Assembly (NCBI GenBank): GCA_900768675.1
Contig: CAAGDT010000207.1
Span: forward strand, 1 to 15,898
Source: Oscillospiraceae bacterium
GTDB lineage: Bacteria; Bacillota; Clostridia; Oscillospirales; Ruminococcaceae
Direction of reading: 5' to 3'
DNA length: 15,898 nt
Shown here one piece after another: positions 1 to 7,267 of this stretch. Below the pieces are notes generated by a model that ran no database searches, was not told where the DNA came from, and was given only the letters and a program-made list of their open reading frames with translations. The translations under genes were made by a program, and so were the position numbers. The stretch's first letter is position 1, and every line of letters starts with the position of its first letter.

Positions 1-725
1 AATTCGGGAGAGGGGTTAATTCCGTTCTTGTTGTAGAACAGGTCCATTACATAGGTGTAATGGGTTTTCGCTGCCGCCTTTTCTCCCATTTCAAGCAGCG
101 CCTTTATGTAATAATAGTGTATCTTGTCGTCCAGCTTTTCAATCTCGAATGCCTTACGGCAGATAGACAGCAAATCCGAGTAGTACTTGTGCCTGAAAAG
201 GATTTCAAGGGTTTCGTGAACAATCCGGAGATACAGGGAATGATAGTAGGCGTTAAGGGGCACTACCCAGCCGTCGGTTTTGGACTTGTTCAGAAAATCT
301 CCCTTGTATATGTCTATTGCAGCCAGATAAAGGGAGGTTTTCTCCTTTTCCGACTGGGCAAGCATACTCTTTTTATAGAGATTTTCAAAGTTATCAAAGT
401 CAATATCGCACTCAAGCCAGTTGTTAAGGGAATATGTTCCCATTGAGTTTACGATTATCTCCACGCCCTCCGGAAGATTAAGGGCAGAAAGGCAGGCACG
501 AAGCCTGTGGAGGGAGGTTTTAAGCGCTCCCACGGGATTTTCGCTTTCCTTTTCTCCCCAGAGCAGGGAAATAAGCTCGTTCTGTGAAATTTCCCTGTTG
601 TGGTTTGCAACAAGGAACTGGAGCAGGGTCCACATTTTCTTTGAGCGCTTGCTCTGCTCCGTAATTACGTTTTCGCCATAAGATATTGAAAATTCACCAA
701 GCATTGTGATTTTCAGCTTGTCCAT
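1..725 (-). CDS. BTAD-type (SARP-like) transcriptional regulator, C-terminus cut by window edge
   Basis: The visible part is 241 codons, read leftward from ATG at 725-723 and still open at base 1. Residues about 1-100 resemble a winged-helix OmpR/PhoB-like DNA-binding domain of the kind at the N-terminus of SARP/BTAD regulators: it begins MDKLKITMLGEFSI and contains NELISLLWGE and ALKTSLHRLR, matching the family's recognition-helix region. From about residue 105 onward helices such as LYLAAIDIYKGDFL and IHYYYIKALLEMGEKAAA fit the TPR-like bacterial transcriptional activator domain. A ribosome binding site (AGGAG) lies just upstream of the start. The gene follows the comM-like gene by 33 bases on the same strand, so it is probably cotranscribed. 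The target genes and any further C-terminal domain cannot be seen. The family call is from sequence pattern only. Confidence 0.8.
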   Translation of the reverse strand, partial: MDKLKITMLGEFSISYGENVITEQSKRSKKMWTLLQFLVANHNREISQNELISLLWGEKESENPVGALKTSLHRLRACLSALNLPEGVEIIVNSMGTYSLNNWLECDIDFDNFENLYKKSMLAQSEKEKTSLYLAAIDIYKGDFLNKSKTDGWVVPLNAYYHSLYLRIVHETLEILFRHKYYSDLLSICRKAFEIEKLDDKIHYYYIKALLEMGEKAAAKTHYTYVMDLFYNKNGINPSPE

Positions 726-758
726 TCTCTCCTGTTCTCCTTTCAGAGCAGTCGGCAG

Positions 759-2282
759 TCAGCCCCAGTACTTTCTGTCAAGGCTGCGGTAGCCTACTGC
801 TCTTGCTATATGCTTTCTATGTATTATTTCGCTGCCCTCAAGGTCGGCGCAGGTTCTTGCAACCTTTAAAATCCTGTCGTAGGCACGGGCGGAAAGCCCC
901 GATTTTTCAAAGGCGTTTCTCAGATATTCCTCCGCACCGCTGTCAAGCACACAAACCTCGTGAAGCAGGTCGGGGGTTATTCCCGAATTTGCCCGCACGA
1001 AAGTGCCCTTATAGCGCTGCTGCTGGATTTCCCTTGCCCTTGCTATCCGCTCCGCCATAGCCGCAGAGCTTTCAGAGCGCTCCCTGCCCGAAAGCTCCTC
1101 GTATTTTACCGGAGCCACCTCGGTCTGTATATCTATTCTGTCAAGTATCGGTCGGCTTATCTTGCCGAGATAATTTGCAATCTGATTTTTTGTGCAGGTG
1201 CAGGTCTTCCCCTCCGCCCCGTAGTTTCCGCAGGGACAGGGATTCATCGCTGCAACAAGCATTATGTTGCAGGGATAGGTAACGGAGCCTGCCGCTCTTG
1301 AAATTGTTATTTCCCCGTTTTCAAGGGGCTGCCGCAAAGTTTCTATAACCCTTCGGTCAAATTCGGGAAACTCGTCCAGGAAAAGTACTCCGTTATGTGC
1401 AAGGGATATTTCCCCCGGCTTTGGTATGCTTCCGCCGCCGATAAGACCCACCGAAGAGGCGGTGTGGCTTACGCTTCTGAAGGGACGGCAGGTAACAAGG
1501 GGATTGTCGGGACTTAAGGCTCCCGCAACTGAATGTATCTTGGTAGTTTCAATGCTTTCCTCGAAGCTCATACGGGGAAGAATTGTGGGTATGCGCTTTG
1601 CAATCATACTTTTTCCCGTTCCGGGAGGACCGACCATAAGTATATTATGAAAGCCTGCCGCAGCAGTCTCAATAGCTCCCTTTACAGCGTCCTGCCCCTT
1701 AACGTCCGCAAAATCAAGGGCGGATTTATAGCTTTCCTCGGCAATTTCCGTGGGCGGCTCGGGCTTTATGGGAGTTGTCCCCCGAAGATGCGCCGCAAGG
1801 GCGGAAACGGTCTTTACTCCGTATATCCTTATCCCCTGTACAACCGCAGCCTCCTTTGCGTTGGGGTATGGGACGTAAAGCTCGGTAATTCCTCTCGCCG
1901 CCGCCTCGATTGCCATAGCAAGCACGCCCTGCACAGGACAAAGGTCGCCGCCTAAAGAAACCTCGCCGATAAACGCCTTTCCGGAAAGCTCCGTGGGAAC
2001 AGCTCCCGCCGCCGCAAGCATGGCGGTAAGTATGGGCAGGTCAAAACAGGAGCCGGATTTTTTAACATTTGCAGGAGAAAGATTTACAACGCAGGAAAAC
2101 TGCGGAAGCTTTATTCCGCTGTTTTCAAGGGCGGATTTTATACGAAGGCGGCTTTCCTGAACCGACTGGTCGGCAAGTCCCACAATATCCACCGAGGACA
2201 TACCCAGCGCAGAGCTTATCTCCGCAGTTACGGGGTAGGCGTTAAGCCCGAAAAGCCCCACGCTCTCAACCTGACAGAACAA
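759..2282 (-). CDS. comM: YifB/ComM family Mg-chelatase-like AAA+ ATPase
   Basis: 507 residues, the usual length for YifB/ComM. In well-studied transformable bacteria ComM is a hexameric helicase that promotes branch migration when foreign single-stranded DNA is recombined into the chromosome; in Clostridia the role is untested. The N-terminal part (about 1-165) is the Lon-like/ChlI domain. Walker A is GPPGTGKS at 218-225 and Walker B is VLFLDEF at 299-305. The C-terminal part has the cysteine cluster NPCPCG...CTC typical of this family, followed by LDRIDI, then the Mg-chelatase C-terminal helical domain. The chosen start is TTG at 2282-2280: it gives the family-typical opening MFCQVESVGLFGLNAY and is preceded by GGAAAGGAAG at good spacing. 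It lies 17 bases after the small membrane protein gene and before the BTAD regulator. No other competence gene is visible. Confidence 0.93.
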   Translation of the reverse strand: MFCQVESVGLFGLNAYPVTAEISSALGMSSVDIVGLADQSVQESRLRIKSALENSGIKLPQFSCVVNLSPANVKKSGSCFDLPILTAMLAAAGAVPTELSGKAFIGEVSLGGDLCPVQGVLAMAIEAAARGITELYVPYPNAKEAAVVQGIRIYGVKTVSALAAHLRGTTPIKPEPPTEIAEESYKSALDFADVKGQDAVKGAIETAAAGFHNILMVGPPGTGKSMIAKRIPTILPRMSFEESIETTKIHSVAGALSPDNPLVTCRPFRSVSHTASSVGLIGGGSIPKPGEISLAHNGVLFLDEFPEFDRRVIETLRQPLENGEITISRAAGSVTYPCNIMLVAAMNPCPCGNYGAEGKTCTCTKNQIANYLGKISRPILDRIDIQTEVAPVKYEELSGRERSESSAAMAERIARAREIQQQRYKGTFVRANSGITPDLLHEVCVLDSGAEEYLRNAFEKSGLSARAYDRILKVARTCADLEGSEIIHRKHIARAVGYRSLDRKYWG

Positions 2283-2299
2283 CCCAATCTTCCTTTCCG

Positions 2300-2731
2300 C
2301 TATAAGAGTATTATTATTGCAGTAGCAGTAAGCGCCACGCAGGAGAGAAGACCTGCAAAAACGGTAACTGCGGCGTTTTTATCGTAAACATATTTCTTTT
2401 TCTCGCTGTAATAGACGTTTACCGCCTTATCGCTGCGGTAAATCCTGCTTCTCATAACAACCTCGCAGGGAAAAACGCAGGCGCACTCCTCCCCGTCAAC
2501 GGAATAAACCGCACGGTCGAACTTTGTGCCGGGGAATTTCTCTGTTTTACAGAAAACCGCCTCTTTTTTACGGCAGGTCATAATCCTTACGGCGGAAAAG
2601 AGGAAAAAGCCCAGCATAAGCAGGACTGCCCCACAAAGAATCCCGACAAAAACCATAGCTATAAGCCCCAGCTCAGCGCCAAGGCACAAAAGCAGCAGCA
2701 CTATTACCGCAAGACCTAAAAATATCTCCAT
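2300..2731 (-). CDS. small membrane protein, possibly DUF3592-like
   Basis: 143 residues. The N-terminal ~50 residues are almost wholly hydrophobic and can form two membrane helices. A soluble stretch of about 65 residues follows, with a beta-rich look (KFDRAVYSVDGEECACVFPC, then VNVYYSEKKKYVYD). The last ~20 residues form a final hydrophobic helix (VFAGLLSCVALTATAIIILL). A helix-beta domain-helix layout with a Y-S-V-D-G strand resembles DUF3592-type proteins, but I do not recognise it with certainty and assign no function. The ATG at 2731-2729 is preceded by AAAGGAC at normal spacing. It starts only 3 bases after the stop codon of the DUF5662-like gene and ends 17 bases before comM, which supports translational coupling in one operon. 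Confidence 0.72.
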   Translation of the reverse strand: MEIFLGLAVIVLLLLCLGAELGLIAMVFVGILCGAVLLMLGFFLFSAVRIMTCRKKEAVFCKTEKFPGTKFDRAVYSVDGEECACVFPCEVVMRSRIYRSDKAVNVYYSEKKKYVYDKNAAVTVFAGLLSCVALTATAIIILL

Positions 2732-2734
2732 ATT

Positions 2735-3307
2735 TCAGTCCTTTCTCAGAACTCTGCACCTGATATACGCAAACACCTTTTCTTCCCCATAATCCCGCAG
2801 GATTAAAAGCAGCCGCCGAAGAAGCCTGTCGGTTTCGGGGTGTATCATATAGTGGGGGCGGGAGCGCTTGTAGTAGTTGTAGGGGTCTGCGTCGGTGTAG
2901 GCGTCGCCGTGGTAGACCTTACAGGCGGCAATCCTGTCGCAGAACATCTCAACAACGTATTTTTCGGGCATTTTAAGCCCGGTCATACCCTTGTTTCCCG
3001 TCTGACCGTAGTCAATCCAGTACTCCATGTGGTGGCGGTTTCTGCCCTTGTGGTGAAGCCAGGCAAGACTGTAGCCCTTTTCCGCACGCTCGGCGGTGTT
3101 GGGACTTTTATCGCCCTGAAAATACTTTACTCCCGAAAAAAACTCTGCGGGAGAGTATTTTGAAAGGTCGTGGAGAAGTCCCTGCTTATAAAGCCCCGCC
3201 TTGAAGCAGTATTTCATAACCAGCAGCTTATGACGGTTTATTGTTTCAAGATGTCCTCTTGCATTTTCCAGAAGACGCTCTGCTTTATTTTCAATTCCGC
3301 ATGACAC
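2735..3307 (-). CDS. DUF5662 family protein (HD-like metal-site pattern)
   Basis: 190 residues from the GTG start proposed here. The protein has a conserved-looking core: HLETINRHKLLVMKYCFKAG, then GLLHDLSKYSP (H46-D47) and AWLHHKGRNRHH (H85, H86, H92, H93). These His/Asp groups recall HD-domain phosphohydrolases, and the pattern matches my memory of DUF5662; the substrate is unknown. The reading frame is open further upstream to a TTG at 3364, but the best promoter (TTGATT, 17 bases, TATAAT at 3344-3372) lies inside that extension. A start at 3307 has GGAAGTGA eight bases upstream and brings the protein to the family-typical N-terminus. It is the first gene of the apparent four-gene minus-strand operon. 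The exact start is an inference. Confidence 0.8.
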   Translation of the reverse strand: MSCGIENKAERLLENARGHLETINRHKLLVMKYCFKAGLYKQGLLHDLSKYSPAEFFSGVKYFQGDKSPNTAERAEKGYSLAWLHHKGRNRHHMEYWIDYGQTGNKGMTGLKMPEKYVVEMFCDRIAACKVYHGDAYTDADPYNYYKRSRPHYMIHPETDRLLRRLLLILRDYGEEKVFAYIRCRVLRKD

Positions 3308-3315
3308 GGCAAATA

Positions 3316-3323
3316 TCACTTCC
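3316..3323 (-). promoter_or_regulatory. ribosome binding site that sets the DUF5662 start
   Basis: On the minus strand this reads GGAAGTGA, one mismatch from GGAGGTGA, and ends eight bases before the GTG at 3307-3305. No comparable site was seen before the upstream TTG or ATG codons of the same frame. Confidence 0.55.
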
Positions 3324-3343
3324 GAACATAGATTTGCATTTTT

Positions 3344-3372
3344 ATTATAACTCATGTGTAACAAATAATCAA
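3344..3372 (-). promoter_or_regulatory. sigma-A promoter for the DUF5662-comM-BTAD operon
   Basis: On the minus strand TTGATT (3372-3367) is followed after 17 bases by a perfect TATAAT (3349-3344). Transcription would begin near 3337, upstream of the proposed GTG start at 3307. The site lies within what would otherwise be the extended coding frame, which argues for the shorter protein. Confidence 0.75.
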
Positions 3373-3501
3373 GCTTTTTTGTGGATTTTTTTGTTATAAC
3401 AGGGTTATTTTCTTAATTTTTGTGCATTTTGACATCTGAAAGTTTTAATTTGCGGTTTTTTATTCCAAAAATACGACTTTTGCAGGGCAAAATGTTACTG
3501 C

Positions 3502-3536
3502 AAAATAAAAAGACCGCTTCGGGGGAAACGGTCTTT
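3502..3536 (-). terminator. Rho-independent terminator of the ABC transporter-TraB operon
   Basis: AAAGACCG (3509-3516) pairs perfectly with CGGTCTTT (3529-3536), and inside it TTC can pair with GAA around GGGG. Read on the minus strand the stem is followed by a T-rich run (TTTTTATTTT across 3510-3501). It sits about 20 bases beyond the stop codon of the TraB-family gene. The stretch 3373-3500 is AT-rich and I see no gene in it. Confidence 0.85.
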
Positions 3537-3556
3537 ATGATAATAATGTTCATACG

Positions 3557-4735
3557 TCAATGCAGTCTCTCAACGCTGTATCCGTCCTTCTCCAGCAGGT
3601 CGATAACGCTTCCCTCGCCGCAGAAATGGGCAAAGCCAACCATATAGAAAAGATTGTCCCCGTTTTTAAGGAACTCCTTTGCTCTTTCTGCCATACCGAT
3701 ATTGCGTTTTTCCTCAAGAGCAGTCATATACACCTCATAGTCCTCTTTAAGCTCCTCGGGGACGTCGGCTGCCTCCTGCCTGTTGAGCTCCTCCATTCCC
3801 TCAATATCTCCCTTAGCCCAGGTTTCATACAAGCCGCATATCGTCTCGGGCATACTGTCGATTTCGTCGATACTGTCGGAAATAAGGCTGTCAACAAGCC
3901 TGTCGCTCATAGAGGTAAGGGCGCCGGTCTGGTCGGAAAGCTTCTCGATATCAACCACCTGCTTTCCGTCCTTTGAGGCAAGATTCATAAAATACTTGTC
4001 TATTCCCGTTTGAATATCGGCTCCCTCTATCTGCATGTACCCGGCGCTTGTAATAAGGCTCTCCCAGTAGCAGGCGCTGTAAAAGTCAAAAGCCTCGTTA
4101 TACACACCGCAGTCGGTAAGGAACTGCTTTGCCTTTTCGTAGGTTTCGGGGGAAAGGTGGTCCTTAATCGTTGTTCCGTCGTTAAGAGCAAAGGCGGAAA
4201 GGTACTTAATCTGCACAAGATAATCGGTTTCTATCTTTCTTATATCATACTCAACCGCAACCCCGTCGCTGCCCTCGTAGACATCCATAATATAGTCGGG
4301 AAGCGGGAAGGTATTATCGAAGGTAAGGTGTATCGTGCCCATCATATAAAGACTGTTGTTTGTTTCCTTGTCCGTAACCTTCCAGAGGGCGGGAGCTGCT
4401 TTTAAGTCTGCGGGCAGGTAGTCTGCTGCGTTATAGCTCTTTGCTTCCCCGCCCTTAGCGTCTGTTTCTTCCGCAGCTTCCGTTGTAACCTGTGCCGCTG
4501 CTTCCTTTGCGGCTGAGGTTTCTTCTGCTGTTGTTTCTTTTGTGGCAGCAGTTGTACTCTCCGCTGTTGTTGTGGCTTCCGCTGCCGTTGTTTCTGCTGT
4601 GGTTTCAGCTGCCGTTGTGATTTCCGCTGTTGTTGTGGTTTCCGCCGTAGTCTGTACGGGAGCTGTTCCACCGCAGGCGGAAAGTGTGACTATTGCCGCC
4701 GCAAGCAGGGCGGAAAGTAATTTTTTCAGCTTCAT
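3557..4735 (-). CDS. TraB/GumN (Tiki-like) family lipoprotein with Thr/Ala-rich linker
   Basis: 392 residues. The N-terminus is a lipoprotein signal with lipobox LSAC (C21), so the mature protein should be lipid-anchored on the outer face of the membrane. Residues about 25-90 form a low-complexity Thr/Ala/Glu linker built from short TTAE/TTAA-type repeats, probably a wall-spanning spacer. The rest is the TraB/PrgY/GumN fold: MMGTIHLTF with G133-H136, and near the C-terminus GFAHFCGEGSVIDLL (G367-H370) followed by KDGYSVERL. The two G-x-x-H elements are the family's proposed metal/catalytic signature, shared with the Tiki metalloprotease group; activity here is inferred. The ATG at 4735 is preceded by GAGAGG eight bases away. 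It begins 29 bases after the permease gene, so it is likely the third gene of the ABC operon. Confidence 0.9.
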   Translation of the reverse strand: MKLKKLLSALLAAAIVTLSACGGTAPVQTTAETTTTAEITTAAETTAETTAAEATTTAESTTAATKETTAEETSAAKEAAAQVTTEAAEETDAKGGEAKSYNAADYLPADLKAAPALWKVTDKETNNSLYMMGTIHLTFDNTFPLPDYIMDVYEGSDGVAVEYDIRKIETDYLVQIKYLSAFALNDGTTIKDHLSPETYEKAKQFLTDCGVYNEAFDFYSACYWESLITSAGYMQIEGADIQTGIDKYFMNLASKDGKQVVDIEKLSDQTGALTSMSDRLVDSLISDSIDEIDSMPETICGLYETWAKGDIEGMEELNRQEAADVPEELKEDYEVYMTALEEKRNIGMAERAKEFLKNGDNLFYMVGFAHFCGEGSVIDLLEKDGYSVERLH

Positions 4736-4764
4736 TTCATATACCTCTCAATAATAACTGTTAA

Positions 4765-5697
4765 TCAGAGCACAGGCTCGTTGCCCTCGTTTTTAACCTG
4801 TCTTGCGGTAAGAACGAATAATGTCATAAAGTAAAGTATTACGGAAATAACTACCGTAACGCCGATGCTTACCGCCATATTGAAGCCGTCAACCTCTGCG
4901 CTTGCGGAAAGGCTTTCCATAATAGAGGTGACGCTTGCAAAGCTTCCGCCCGCCGCTTCGGATACTGCACCTGCGGCTTCTCCGCCTGCGGCCATTGCGG
5001 CGTTTGTAGCAATTCCCGTAAGAGCAAAGGGATTGAAGCGGTCAACCCTGAGTGAAGACAGTATCACAGGTATTATTGAGGTTGCGATTATTACAATAAT
5101 AACCGCAACTCCCGGCTTTCCCGTGCAGATACCGATTGAAAGCTGAAGCACAGATATAAAAGCCATATAAACGCCAAGGCAAAGGGCGGCAAGGCTTATT
5201 TTTCCCATATCAAGAGTGCCGCCGAAAAGAAGGCTTGAAACTCCGGAGCTTAAATAAACTCCGAGAACCGAAAGGATTAATGCAGTTAAGGGGTAAATCA
5301 GGAATTTCGGCGCAATATATCCTGTTGGAGTAAGTCCGGCGCACTGTGGAATAATTATTGAGCGCTTTTTCTGCTCGCCGCCTGCTGCGCTCATCAGTAT
5401 GAACATAAGGATTATAAGCCCCAGACCCGTAACCTCCGCAATAGAGGTTGCCACAAGATAGGAGGCGCTGAAGCTGTCGAACATTGACGCCATATCCTGC
5501 ACCGTCTTCATATACTCCGTAAGCTCAGCCCCCGATTCTGCGGGGATTGAGTTCGCCATAGCGCCAACCATAGCGCCCATGCCCTTGAACATAATCGGGT
5601 CCATTATTGAAAAGATAAGAATAACAAGAATTACGCCGATAAGCTTTCCTGTTCTTGAGAAAAGCATAAATTCCTTTTTAAGTCCGTTTTTAAGCAT
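4765..5697 (-). CDS. ABC-2 type transporter permease
   Basis: 310 residues from the ATG at 5697-5695, beginning MLKNGLKKEFMLF. A start further upstream is possible in frame, but its codons overlap the ATPase stop and encode the ribosome binding site itself (GGGGGAG, five bases before this ATG). One hydrophobic segment near the N-terminus (LIGVILVILIFSIM) is followed by an extracytoplasmic loop of about 60 residues, then about five further membrane segments, the last near the C-terminus. This is the usual six-helix layout of ABC-2 export permeases. It forms a transporter with the adjacent ATPase, 14 bases upstream. The substrate cannot be read from sequence; candidates include peptides, antibiotics or lipids. 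Confidence 0.88.
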   Translation of the reverse strand: MLKNGLKKEFMLFSRTGKLIGVILVILIFSIMDPIMFKGMGAMVGAMANSIPAESGAELTEYMKTVQDMASMFDSFSASYLVATSIAEVTGLGLIILMFILMSAAGGEQKKRSIIIPQCAGLTPTGYIAPKFLIYPLTALILSVLGVYLSSGVSSLLFGGTLDMGKISLAALCLGVYMAFISVLQLSIGICTGKPGVAVIIVIIATSIIPVILSSLRVDRFNPFALTGIATNAAMAAGGEAAGAVSEAAGGSFASVTSIMESLSASAEVDGFNMAVSIGVTVVISVILYFMTLFVLTARQVKNEGNEPVL

Positions 5698-5702
5698 ATT
5701 TT

Positions 5703-5709
5703 CTCCCCC
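5703..5709 (-). promoter_or_regulatory. ribosome binding site deciding the permease start
   Basis: Minus-strand GGGGGAG lies five bases before ATG 5697, between the ATPase stop codon (5714-5712) and the permease start. It favours the ATG over the upstream TTG at 5715. Confidence 0.7.
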
Positions 5710-5711
5710 TC

Positions 5712-6611
5712 TCAATTGCCCGAAACAAGGTCAAGATAAACCTGCTCTAAAGTAGGTCTTGAAGCCTTTATACTTCTTACGGGGATATTGTTGTCGGCAA
5801 TCAGCCGCACAAGCTCTGCCATTCCTCTGTCCTCGTCCTCAACGTCAATCACATAACGCTCCGATGCAGCATAGAAGCTTACGTTTTTCGTAAACGCCGC
5901 TTCCCGCAGCAGCTTTTCCGTCTGCTCAGAAGGCTCAGCCACCGTAAGTTCAATTGTATTTACCCGGTATTTGTCCAGTATCTCGCTTATGCTTCCCTCT
6001 GCCGCAAGCCTTCCGCCCCGCATTATGCCTATTCTGTTTGCAACCCGCTCCACGTCGGACAGGATATGTGTGCAGAGAAGTATTGTACAGCCCGTTCCCG
6101 TAAGGTTATTTATTATCGACATTACCTCTGCCCTGCCCTCCGGGTCAAGGGCGGAGGTAGGCTCGTCAAGGATAACAAGGTCGGGATTTGTGAAGATTGT
6201 AGCAGCAATTCCGAGGCGCTGGTTCATACCTCTTGAATAGCCCTTTATCCGCCGCCTTCCGCCTTCGGTCATGCCCGTAATTTCAAGCACCTCAGCAGTT
6301 CTTTTCTTAACGTCCCCTTTATATTTAGCGCAGCCCGCAATATATTCAAGGTACTCATATCCGTTCATATACCCGAAAAGGGCGGGAGTTTCCGGCAGGT
6401 AGCCTATTTTTATGGGATTTTCCCCGTCACCTAAGATAATTTCCCCGTCGTCCTTCGGGATAATATCGCAGATTATATTCATTGTGGTTGTTTTTCCGCA
6501 GCCGTTCTTACCTAAAAAGCCATAAACATCGCCCTTATTAATGGTCATTGTAAGCCCATCCAGAACCCTGAAGCCCTTATAGCTTTTCATAAGGTTATTA
6601 ATCTGTACCAT
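5712..6611 (-). CDS. ABC transporter ATP-binding protein
   Basis: 299 residues, a typical ABC-2 exporter ATPase. Walker A is GKNGCGKT (34-41 with the preceding G), a Q-loop-like segment IGYLPETPALFG lies around 69-80, the signature is a variant YSRGMNQR (125-132), Walker B is LVILDE (145-150) followed by PTSALD, and the switch histidine is in LLCTHIL (H182). All catalytic residues are present. The C-terminal ~80 residues are the accessory domain common in CcmA/BcrA-like ATPases. The ATG at 6611 is preceded by AAAGGA at eight bases. It is the first gene of the operon, driven by the consensus promoter at 6667-6695. Confidence 0.93.
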   Translation of the reverse strand: MVQINNLMKSYKGFRVLDGLTMTINKGDVYGFLGKNGCGKTTTMNIICDIIPKDDGEIILGDGENPIKIGYLPETPALFGYMNGYEYLEYIAGCAKYKGDVKKRTAEVLEITGMTEGGRRRIKGYSRGMNQRLGIAATIFTNPDLVILDEPTSALDPEGRAEVMSIINNLTGTGCTILLCTHILSDVERVANRIGIMRGGRLAAEGSISEILDKYRVNTIELTVAEPSEQTEKLLREAAFTKNVSFYAASERYVIDVEDEDRGMAELVRLIADNNIPVRSIKASRPTLEQVYLDLVSGN

Positions 6612-6637
6612 ATCTCATTTCCTTTCATTTATAAAAA

Positions 6638-6654
6638 GGTAAACAGCATTTACC
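6638..6654. promoter_or_regulatory. candidate operator dyad in the ABC operon leader
   Basis: GGTAAA-CAGCA-TTTACC is a perfect 6-base inverted repeat with a 5-base spacer. It lies between the promoter -10 box and the ATPase start codon, about where a repressor would block transcription. No regulator gene is adjacent. It could instead form a weak leader hairpin, since on the minus strand it is followed by a short T run. Confidence 0.4.
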
Positions 6655-6666
6655 GTATTATCATAT

Positions 6667-6695
6667 ATTATACTCTGTACGGAAGATAATGTCAA
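6667..6695 (-). promoter_or_regulatory. perfect-consensus sigma-A promoter of the ABC transporter operon
   Basis: On the minus strand TTGACA (6695-6690) and TATAAT (6672-6667) are separated by exactly 17 bases. Both boxes match consensus at every position. The first gene starts at 6611, leaving a leader of about 50 bases that contains the GGTAAA/TTTACC dyad. Confidence 0.88.
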
Positions 6696-6729
6696 TAGTA
6701 TTTGCAGATTTTCCCCTCGACTATTCGTA

Positions 6730-7140
6730 GAGAGTTGGGGAGAGAGGAGATTTTGAGAGTTTTGAGCCAAGGGGCTGCCCGCCCCATTATAATAAATTCT
6801 TCCTCTTGAGGAGGTATGCGCCATAGCGCATACCGACGGGTTCAAAAATCGTAGATTTTTGAACATACCCCCGGGAAACGTGCGACGTTTCATCCGTTTG
6901 AAGCTTGATTTCTGCATTTGCTTGTGGGGGAGCTTTTAATGCACATTCGCAGGTTTTGTGGGCTGACTTGCTTCGGACGGTTTTGCTTAATGGGGATAAT
7001 TTTGGTTCTGACTGTTCTTTTATACTGTTGGCAGGTCTTGTCCCTTAACCGCGAAGCGTCTGAAAGTTTTTGCCAAGCTTTTTTCAAAAAGCGTCCTCTC
7101 TTTTCTCTCTTATTCTCTTTTTCTCTCCAATTTCTCTTCA
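6730..7140 (-). repeat. ~410-base MITE/REP-like repeat, copy A (inverted relative to copy B)
   Basis: Reverse complement of a related element at 9546-9950. The best conserved core (6771-6872) matches copy B (9809-9910) with about two mismatches in 102 bases. Outside the core, homologous blocks continue in the same order (AATGTGCAT, AAAGCTCCCCC, AATCAAGCTTCAAACG, AAAACTTTCAG, GCTTCGCG, GAATAAGAGAGAAAAGAG). It contains a hairpin GGTATGCGC/GCGCATACC (6813-6834) and another, GTTCAAAAATC/GATTTTTGAAC (6840-6864), plus a small CCTC/GAGG dyad. The outer ends are purine-rich on one side and pyrimidine-rich on the other; GAGAGTTGGGGAGA marks this end. No transposase or obvious target duplication is visible. 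The region 6696-7201 otherwise holds no gene I can support; short frames across it are repeat sequence. Confidence 0.8.
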
Positions 7141-7201
7141 AAATCTCCCAAATTCTCCAAAAATTAAAAAATTTTCAAAAAATTTCTGAAATTGTGTCAC
7201 C

Positions 7202-7230
7202 TTTTTGTCCTGAAAAGGGTTATATATAAC
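7202..7230 (+). promoter_or_regulatory. possible promoter of the SLH surface protein gene
   Basis: TTTTTG (7202-7207) and TATAAC (7225-7230) are 17 bases apart, just upstream of the start at 7268 and outside repeat copy A. The -35 box is weak, so this is tentative. The preceding stretch 7141-7200 is AT-rich with a pyrimidine bias. Confidence 0.4.
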
Positions 7231-7267
7231 AGAAGGGCAAAAAATAAGACCGAAAGGACGGATAACA

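Noticed and set aside
60..681. Two plus-strand frames over the left edge
   Set aside because: Antisense to the BTAD regulator, whose domains and ribosome binding site are clear.
3420..3647. 75-codon plus-strand frame between the two minus-strand operons
   Set aside because: Covers the terminator hairpin and the 3' end of the TraB-family gene; no domain or start signal.
4402..4754. Gln/Arg-rich and Val/Ala-rich frames over the Thr/Ala linker of the TraB-family gene
   Set aside because: Low-complexity shadows of the repeated ACC/GCN codons in the real gene.
6730..7140. CRISPR array or insertion sequence with transposase
   Set aside because: No regularly spaced short direct repeats and no transposase-like coding sequence; the element is a non-coding repeat.
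6615..7229. Several frames of about 80-100 codons between the ABC operon and the SLH gene
   Set aside because: They lie within or across repeat copy A and its AT-rich flank; the same peptide pieces recur in copy B, so they are repeat-derived.
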